NCBI RefSeq assembly: GCF_011759505.1
Contig: NZ_JAAOYO010000003.1
Span: 248,001 to 312,000 of the forward strand
Source of the DNA: Curtobacterium salicis
GTDB lineage: Bacteria; Actinomycetota; Actinomycetes; Actinomycetales; Microbacteriaceae
Direction of reading: 5' to 3'
DNA: 64,000 nucleotides
Positions 59,823 to 64,000 of this stretch are shown in pieces. Position numbers and translations under genes: made by a program. Each line of letters starts with the position of its first letter. The stretch's first letter is position 1. Below the pieces are notes generated by a model, which saw nothing but the letters and a program-made list of their open reading frames with translations, had not been told where the DNA came from and made no database searches.

Positions 59823-60455
59823 ATGGAGACCGACCCCGCGCCCACGCTCACCGGCGACCGCGTCACGCTCGAGCCCCTGTCGCTCGAGCACGCGGACGAC
59901 CTCCGGGCGGCGGTCGCGGACGGCGACCTCTGGCGTGCCTGGTACACGTCCGTCCCCGCGCCGTCGCAGGTCGACGCCGAGATCGGACGACGGCTGGCCG
60001 AGCAGGCCGCGGGTCGGATGCTGCCCTTCGCGGTACGGGACCGCCCCACGGGCCGGGTCGTCGGGGCCACGACGTTCCTGAACCTCGACCACGAGAACCG
60101 CCGTGTGGAGGTCGGGGCGACGTTCCTGGGCGCCTCGGCCCAGCGCACCGGGATCAACACGGAGTCGAAGCTGCTGCTGCTCTCGCACGCGTTCGAGTCG
60201 TGGCAGTGCATCGCCGTGGAGTTCCGGACGCACTGGCACAACACGCGGTCCCGGGCCGCCATCGCCGGGCTCGGCGCGAAGCAGGACGGCGTCATCCGGA
60301 ACCACTCGATCGGACAGGACGGCAGCATGCGCGACACCGTGGTGTTCTCGGTCATCCAGTCGGAGTGGCCGACCGTGCGACTGTCGCTGTCTGAACGTCT
60401 GCGCAGCCACGACCGCGCGGAGGGCGCGCGGCGTCGTTCGGCCCGTCACGCCTGA
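59823..60455 (+). CDS. GNAT acetyltransferase, RimJ/RimL-like
   Basis: The 210-residue protein has the RimJ/RimL layout: LTGDRVTLEPLSLEHADDL at the start, GRVVGATTFLNLDHENRRVEVG in the middle and FRTHWHNTRSRAAIAGLGAKQDGVIRNH at the end. The usual acetyl-CoA loop (R/Q-x-x-G-x-G/A) is weak (GASAQRTGINTESK). The target could be a protein N-terminus or a small amine. The C-terminus is a basic tail. Confidence 0.88.
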   Translation: METDPAPTLTGDRVTLEPLSLEHADDLRAAVADGDLWRAWYTSVPAPSQVDAEIGRRLAEQAAGRMLPFAVRDRPTGRVVGATTFLNLDHENRRVEVGATFLGASAQRTGINTESKLLLLSHAFESWQCIAVEFRTHWHNTRSRAAIAGLGAKQDGVIRNHSIGQDGSMRDTVVFSVIQSEWPTVRLSLSERLRSHDRAEGARRRSARHA

Positions 60456-60463
60456 GCTCGACG

Positions 60464-60557
60464 CCGGAGCCCGGCGCGTCCGAGCCCGGCGACGTCCGAG
60501 CCCGGTCGCGTCCGGACCCGGGCCGGTCGGACCCGGGCCGGTCGGACCCCAGCCGGT
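60464..60557. repeat. Tandem 15-16-bp repeat, six units
   Basis: Units start at 60464, 60480, 60496, 60512, 60528 and 60543, each of the form CCGrrCCCGGnCsgT. They fill the gap between the GNAT gene and the next start, ending five bases before the -10 of that gene. Confidence 0.75.
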
Positions 60558-60562
60558 CCGCG

Positions 60563-60568
60563 TAGCGT
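60563..60568 (+). promoter_or_regulatory. -10 element of a leaderless promoter
   Basis: TAGCGT ends seven bases before the ATG at 60576. The tandem repeat array occupies the -35 region. Confidence 0.5.
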
Positions 60569-60575
60569 CCGCCGC

Positions 60576-61049
60576 ATGCACGTCGGTCTCCGCATCGTCC
60601 TGGACGCTCCCGTCGACGCCGTCCGGGACGCCCTCCTCCGGCCGTCCGTCATGGTCGCCGTCACGAAGCCCTTCCTCGTCTACCGATCGCTCGACCCCGC
60701 CGGATTCCCCGAGCACTGGACGCCCCACGAACCGCACCCGATCAGTGCCCGGACGTTCGGCCTGGTGCCGAGCGGGTCGAGCCACGTCGACATCGACCTG
60801 CACCAGACCGACGGCGTGCCGGTCCAGGTCGACCGTGGTGGTGGCACGAGCGGCCTGTTCGCCCGGATGGACATGCGGCACCGGATGGCCGTCTCCGCAC
60901 TGCCCGACGGCCGGACGCTTTTCCGCGACCGCCTGACCTACCGCACCCGCCCCGCCGTCCTCGGCCTGGCGCTCTGGCCCGGCATGTGGGTCATCTGGCA
61001 GTGGCGGGCCTTCCGGATGCGCGCACTCGCGCCGACGTGGACCGCGTGA
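60576..61049 (+). CDS. Conserved hypothetical protein, SRPBCC-like
   Basis: The 157-residue protein starts MHVGLRIVLDAPVDAVRDALL, a beta-strand then helix pattern like the START/SRPBCC fold. It also has RMDMRHRMAVSALPDGRTLFRDRLTY and a C-terminal hydrophobic stretch (LGLALWPGMWVIWQWR) seen in polyketide-cyclase-like proteins. The ligand is unknown. No ribosome binding site is visible; the -10 suggests a leaderless message. It lies 16 bases before the DUF1684 gene. Confidence 0.7.
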   Translation: MHVGLRIVLDAPVDAVRDALLRPSVMVAVTKPFLVYRSLDPAGFPEHWTPHEPHPISARTFGLVPSGSSHVDIDLHQTDGVPVQVDRGGGTSGLFARMDMRHRMAVSALPDGRTLFRDRLTYRTRPAVLGLALWPGMWVIWQWRAFRMRALAPTWTA

Positions 61050-61052
61050 GCG

Positions 61053-61058
61053 TACGCT
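61053..61058 (+). promoter_or_regulatory. -10 element of a leaderless promoter
   Basis: TACGCT ends seven bases before the GTG at 61066 and starts four bases after the stop of the upstream gene. Confidence 0.5.
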
Positions 61059-61065
61059 CGACGAC

Positions 61066-61698
61066 GTGACCCAGACGGAGAACGCCGACCGCGTCCGCAC
61101 CGCCCTCGCCACCGTCGACTGGCGTCGGGAGACGTTCGACCTCTTCCGCCGGGTCCGGGCGACACCCGAGCCCGAGGCGGCCCACACGCTGTGGCGCCAG
61201 GGGCGTGACGCGATGTTCGCCGGGCACCCGGCCAGCCCGCTGCTGCCCGAGGACGCCGCCGACTTCACGTCCCTCCCGTTCCCGGCCTACGACCCGGCCT
61301 GGCGCTTCCACGTGCCGATCGAGGCGGCCGAGCCGAAGGTGCTCGACGTCGAGACCGGCACCGACGGCATCGTGCACTTCGACCGCCTGGGGATCGTGCA
61401 GGTGCCCGGCATCGGGTCGCTCGACGTCTGGGCGCACGGCGGTTACGCGGGCGGCCTGTTCGTCCCCGTGAAGGACGCGAGCGCCGGCAAGCCGGGCGGC
61501 ACCTACGGCGGCGGGCGCTACCTGATCGACACGATCAAGGGCTCCGACCTGGGTGGCGACGACGGTGCGCTCGTGCTCGACTTCAACTTCGCGTACAACC
61601 CCTCGTGCGCGTACGACCCGGCGTGGGCGTGCCCGCTCGCGCCTCCCGGTAACACCCTGCCCGTGGCGGTCCCCGTCGGCGAGCGGTACGGCTCCTAG
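61066..61698 (+). CDS. DUF1684 family protein
   Basis: The 210-residue protein shows the DUF1684 signature at its C-terminal half: TYGGGRYLIDTIKGSDLG and LDFNFAYNPSCAYDPAWACPLAPPGNTLPV, with conserved Cys residues. The N-terminal part contains WRRETFDLFRRVRA. The function of the family is unknown. The GTG at 61066 has no ribosome binding site. Its TAG stop overlaps the -10 hexamer of the next gene. Confidence 0.9.
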   Translation: MTQTENADRVRTALATVDWRRETFDLFRRVRATPEPEAAHTLWRQGRDAMFAGHPASPLLPEDAADFTSLPFPAYDPAWRFHVPIEAAEPKVLDVETGTDGIVHFDRLGIVQVPGIGSLDVWAHGGYAGGLFVPVKDASAGKPGGTYGGGRYLIDTIKGSDLGGDDGALVLDFNFAYNPSCAYDPAWACPLAPPGNTLPVAVPVGERYGS

Positions 61699-61701
61699 GG
61701 T
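61696..61701 (+). promoter_or_regulatory. -10 element of a leaderless promoter overlapping a stop codon
   Basis: TAGGGT, whose TAG is the stop codon of the DUF1684 gene, ends seven bases before the ATG at 61709. Confidence 0.5.
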
Positions 61702-61708
61702 GGACCGC

Positions 61709-62068
61709 ATGTCGGGATTCGTCGCGATCGACGCCGGCGGCCGCGTGCCGCCCTTCGAACAGGTCCGTTCGCAGCTCGCCGCCCAGATCGCCGCCGGGTA
61801 CCTCGTCGACGGGGAACGCCTGCCGAGTGTCCGCGGGTTGGCCGCCGAGCTCGGACTCGCCGCCGGGACCGTCGCGAAGGCCTACCAGCTGCTCGAGGAA
61901 GCCGGGCTGGTGCAGACCGCACGTGGCGCCGGGACCCGCGTGGTGCGGCCCGCCGCCGTCCCCGAGTCCGTGACGCACGCGGCGAGCGCCCTCGTCGCGG
62001 CCGCACGCGAGGCGGGTCTGTCCGCCGACCAGACGGCGGCCGCGCTGCACGACGCCTGGCCCGCCTGA
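61709..62068 (+). CDS. Short GntR-family (YtrA type) transcriptional regulator
   Basis: The 119-residue regulator consists of a GntR winged helix (about 8-77: PPFEQVRSQLAAQIAAGYLVDGERLPSVRGLAAELGLAAGTVAKAYQLLEEAGLV) and a short helical tail for dimerisation (about 85-117), as in the YtrA subfamily. No ABC transporter, the usual partner, is next to it. The frame is open upstream, but the ATG at 61709 matches the -10 spacing. Confidence 0.88.
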   Translation: MSGFVAIDAGGRVPPFEQVRSQLAAQIAAGYLVDGERLPSVRGLAAELGLAAGTVAKAYQLLEEAGLVQTARGAGTRVVRPAAVPESVTHAASALVAAAREAGLSADQTAAALHDAWPA

Positions 62069-62092
62069 GCCGGCCGCGCCTGAGCCGGCCGC
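62063..62092. repeat. 15-bp direct duplication at the end of the GntR gene
   Basis: Units 62063-62077 and 62078-62092 are identical and both contain the TGA that ends the GntR gene, so the stop codon is duplicated. Confidence 0.75.
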
Positions 62093-62114
62093 GGCCGCGC
62101 CGAGATCCGCGCTG

Positions 62115-62154
62115 AGCGACACGGCTCGGCTCGGCGCGCACGAGCCCTGTCGCT
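62115..62154. terminator. Two-way terminator between the GntR and GH114 genes
   Basis: Arms 62115-62128 and 62141-62154 pair over 14 bp with one mismatch and a 12-base loop, between converging genes. Confidence 0.65.
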
Positions 62155-62178
62155 GGACGCGGAACTCGTCCGCCCCGC

Positions 62179-63066
62179 TCAGCAGTGGCGGAAGACGTAC
62201 CCGTCCTGGCGGGCGGCGACGAGGTCCCGGTCGCGGAGGATCGTCATCCGCGGCCGGTCGGACATCGCACAGACCGCGGACCACTTCCCCTTGAGCGTGT
62301 CCGCGTACTCGACGTCGATCACCTGGGCTCCGTAGACGTCGGTGTACGCCGCGCACTCGTCGTACTGCACGCACTCCTCGGCGACCACGAAGTCGAACCC
62401 GGTGCGCTCCCGCCCGGCCGTCCCGAGCTGCGGGGTGTTCTTCTGCGCCGCAGCCAGGCCGTGCTGGTGGGCCACCCGGACGAGCGACGCGGCGAGCGCC
62501 AGGTTCCCCGAGCGGGTCAGGCGTCCGCCGGATCGGGTCCAGGAGTCCAGGTTGTCGAACTCGACGGCGTCGAACCCGCGGTCCGCGCAGCGGGCGATCG
62601 ATCGCGTCAGCACGGTGGTGATCGTGGCGCGGGCCGTCGCGGTCCGGGTGTCGAGGATGAGCTCGTCGGGCCAGCCCGGGTCGATGACGGGCTTGCCGGC
62701 CGCCGTGCGGAGGACCGCCGTGGGGTGGTCGGAGAGCCACGACGCCCGGTCCTCCGGCTGCGTCTGGAACCCGTTGACGTAACAGATGCCGTAGGTGCCG
62801 GCGGCGGGCTTCGCGGTGCTGTCGCGCTCGACGATCGTGACCCCGGCGGGCGGTGCGTACGACCCGCCGAGCTGGTAGTCCGGGAGACCGCCGGTGGGCA
62901 GTGACCGTGCGGCGACGCGGACGCCGGCGGTCGCGCCTCCCGTCCCGGCGTCGTCGACGGTGCGGGACGCGCCGGGCGTGGTCCCCGAGCCGAGGGCGCA
63001 GCCGGTCAGACCGGTGGCGACGGCCGCGAGCAGGGCGGTGGTGACGAGGGACCTGCGGAAGAGCAC
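62179..63066 (-). CDS. Secreted lipoprotein with GH114-type TIM-barrel domain
   Basis: GH114 enzymes are endo-alpha-1,4-polygalactosaminidases. The 295-residue protein has a lipoprotein signal (MLFRRSLVTTALLAAVATG, lipobox LTGC, Cys23). After a short linker the GH114 blocks follow: PDYQLGGSYAPPAGVTIVERD, YGICYVNGFQTQPED, GFDAVEFDNLDSW with the likely catalytic acids, KNTPQL and DFVVAEECVQYDEC. It would act on galactosamine polymers outside the cell, its own or another microbe's. The frame is open to 63081; the GTG at 63066 has GAGGA six bases upstream. Confidence 0.88.
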   Translation of the reverse strand: MLFRRSLVTTALLAAVATGLTGCALGSGTTPGASRTVDDAGTGGATAGVRVAARSLPTGGLPDYQLGGSYAPPAGVTIVERDSTAKPAAGTYGICYVNGFQTQPEDRASWLSDHPTAVLRTAAGKPVIDPGWPDELILDTRTATARATITTVLTRSIARCADRGFDAVEFDNLDSWTRSGGRLTRSGNLALAASLVRVAHQHGLAAAQKNTPQLGTAGRERTGFDFVVAEECVQYDECAAYTDVYGAQVIDVEYADTLKGKWSAVCAMSDRPRMTILRDRDLVAARQDGYVFRHC

Positions 63067-63169
63067 GACGCATCCTCGCACGCCTCGGTGGACCGCTCGT
63101 GACGCCGTCCGCGAGCCCCTGTCACACGCCCGACGCGAACACCCCTCCCGTTCCGACGCCCGAGCCCGC

Positions 63170-63175
63170 TATGCT
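63170..63175 (+). promoter_or_regulatory. -10 element upstream of the DEAD-box helicase
   Basis: TATGCT is a good -10, but the expected -35 position reads CCCGTT, which is weak. The distance to the helicase ATG is about 318 bases. Confidence 0.5.
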
Positions 63176-63295
63176 GGGACCACTCGAGGCGCCGATCGCC
63201 TCGTGCGTCGTACGGACGCCCCCGAAACCTCCCGGTGTCCCGCACGAACGGACAGACCTCCGCGTCTGACCGACTCACGTGCGGAACCGACACCG

Positions 63296-63421
63296 ATGTG
63301 TATCGCGCACCACCCTCGCCCCGGAACCCGTCCGGTGGCGCAGATCCCGGTGCCAGGCTCTCTGCTGCGGCGACAGCACCCGCACTCCAGCGCCGACGTC
63401 CACCCGGACCCGGACCGCTGA
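63296..63421 (+). CDS. Possible 41-residue leader peptide
   Basis: An ATG at 63296 opens a frame MCIAHHPRPGTRPVAQIPV that ends at a TGA at 63421, inside the helicase leader. The site upstream (GGAA) is weak. It may be real upstream regulation or a chance ORF in GC-rich DNA. Confidence 0.3.
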   Translation: MCIAHHPRPGTRPVAQIPVPGSLLRRQHPHSSADVHPDPDR

Positions 63422-63492
63422 GCGGATGCGCTCCCGCCCGCGCCGGCCTCGACCGCGCGCCCTTCCGGCCCTTCCGGGCCCGAGAGGTCACC

Positions 63493-64000
63493 ATGACCAC
63501 CCAGAACACCAGCACCACCCAGGACACCGACTCCGCCGAGGTCCGGTTCGCCGACCTCGGTGTCCCCACGCCGATGGTCGACGTCCTCGTCGCCCAGGGC
63601 AAGGAGAACGCCTTCCCGATCCAGGTCGACACCCTGCCCGACTCGCTCAAGGGCAAGGACGTGCTCGGCCGCGGCCGCACCGGCTCCGGCAAGACGATCG
63701 CCTTCGCGATCCCCCTCGCCGCCCGCCTGGCCGCATCCTCCCGCAGCCGTCGCGCCGGTCGCCCTCGTGCCCTCGTGCTCGCCCCGACCCGTGAGCTCGC
63801 GACGCAGATCGACGCAACGCTCGCGCCCCTCGCCAAGGCCATGGGCCTGAACACGACGACCATCTTCGGTGGTGTCGGTCAGGGCCGTCAGGTCGAGGCG
63901 CTGAACCGCGGCGTGGACATCGTCGTGGCCTGCCCGGGCCGTCTGGCCGACCTCATGCAGCAGGGCCACGTGCACCTGGACGCCATCGAGGTCACCGTCC
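63493..64000 (+). CDS. DEAD-box RNA helicase, N-terminal part
   Basis: The gene runs off the right edge; 169 codons are visible. The Q motif region (FADLGVPTPMVDVL, then FPIQVDTLP at 41-49), Walker A GRTGSGKT (61-68), motif Ia PTRELATQI (98-106), GG (126-127) and motif Ib CPGRLADL (147-154, usually TPGR) are in order. Such helicases unwind RNA in ribosome assembly or decay and are often cold-induced. The ATG at 63493 has GAGAGG seven bases upstream. Confidence 0.94.
   Translation, partial: MTTQNTSTTQDTDSAEVRFADLGVPTPMVDVLVAQGKENAFPIQVDTLPDSLKGKDVLGRGRTGSGKTIAFAIPLAARLAASSRSRRAGRPRALVLAPTRELATQIDATLAPLAKAMGLNTTTIFGGVGQGRQVEALNRGVDIVVACPGRLADLMQQGHVHLDAIEVTV

Larger units (their letters stand above)
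63067..63492. other. 426-base divergent gap and long leader of the DEAD-box gene
   Basis: The gap holds the promoters of the GH114 and helicase genes. From the probable helicase start near 63182, the leader is about 310 bases, unusually long here. It includes a GAGGCG/CGCCTC hairpin near 63185-63204 and a possible 41-codon ORF. Confidence 0.5.

Noticed and set aside
50559-60557. CRISPR-like arrays from the short repeats
   Set aside because: The repeats are direct tandem copies with no spacers, and no cas genes are present.
63296-63421. Treating the small ORF before the helicase as a firm gene
   Set aside because: The ribosome site is weak and chance ORFs of 40 codons are common in this GC-rich DNA; it is kept only as a low-confidence feature.

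Overview
The window is GC-rich DNA (roughly 70% G+C by eye) from an actinobacterium. The order of the ribosomal and RNA polymerase genes, the TTG and GTG starts, and protein sequences such as S12, RpoB and RpoC point to the family Microbacteriaceae. A Curtobacterium-like genus is my best guess, from recall only. No tRNA, rRNA, CRISPR array, insertion sequence or prophage gene was recognised.

Layout. (1) 1-17068, almost all on the minus strand: the S10-spc-alpha superoperon, read leftwards from rpsJ through rplC, D, W, B, rpsS, rplV, rpsC, rplP, rpmC, rpsQ, rplN, X, E, rpsH, rplF, R, rpsE, rpmD, rplO, secY, adk, map, infA, rpmJ, rpsM, rpsK, rpoA and the start of rplQ. rpsN and rpsD are absent from their usual slots. 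A LytR-CpsA-Psr gene is inserted in the opposite direction between map and infA. (2) 17069-20452: a three-gene island between the S10 and str operons. It holds a thiostrepton-resistance-type 23S rRNA 2'-O-methyltransferase, a DarT-like protein without a DarG partner, and a topoisomerase IB. (3) 20453-24839: the str operon (rpsL, rpsG, fusA, tuf). (4) 25089-27455: three membrane or secreted proteins of unknown function. (5) 27630-40324: a complete type IV pilus cluster, read leftwards as pilB, pilT, pilC, pilA, three minor pilins, pilD, pilM, pilN, pilO. (6) 40514-49569: a GNAT enzyme, a VOC protein, rpoC and rpoB. (7) 49930-53354: a PH-like membrane protein and a membrane protein/histidine kinase/response regulator operon. 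(8) 53487-64000: mostly plus-strand housekeeping and accessory genes: a spermidine-synthase-like protein, a QYG-repeat membrane protein, TPR, SprT-like and CGNR proteins, an NRAMP transporter, DUF427, a ComB-like protein, GNAT, DUF1684, GntR, a GH114 lipoprotein, and the 5' part of a DEAD-box helicase.

How it works together. About half the window is the core transcription and translation machinery, arranged as translationally coupled genes with 1-4 bp overlaps. The pilus cluster encodes pilin synthesis, processing, assembly and retraction for a cell with a single membrane; no PilQ or PilP secretin parts are present, as expected. Many single genes outside the operons carry a TANNNT hexamer 6-8 bases before the start codon and no Shine-Dalgarno sequence. 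This is the signature of leaderless mRNAs and contrasts with the SD-led operon genes. Perfect or near-perfect hairpins separate converging genes.

Most notable items: the tsr-like/darT-like/topIB island between S10 and str; paired Arg/Gly-rich tails on S3 and S5 at the mRNA entry site; PilT with a 145-residue N-terminal extension holding a duplicated motif; a minor pilin carrying an extra Ig-like domain; a 20-bp inverted repeat at the promoter of the Mn transporter; and short GC-rich tandem duplications at several gene ends.
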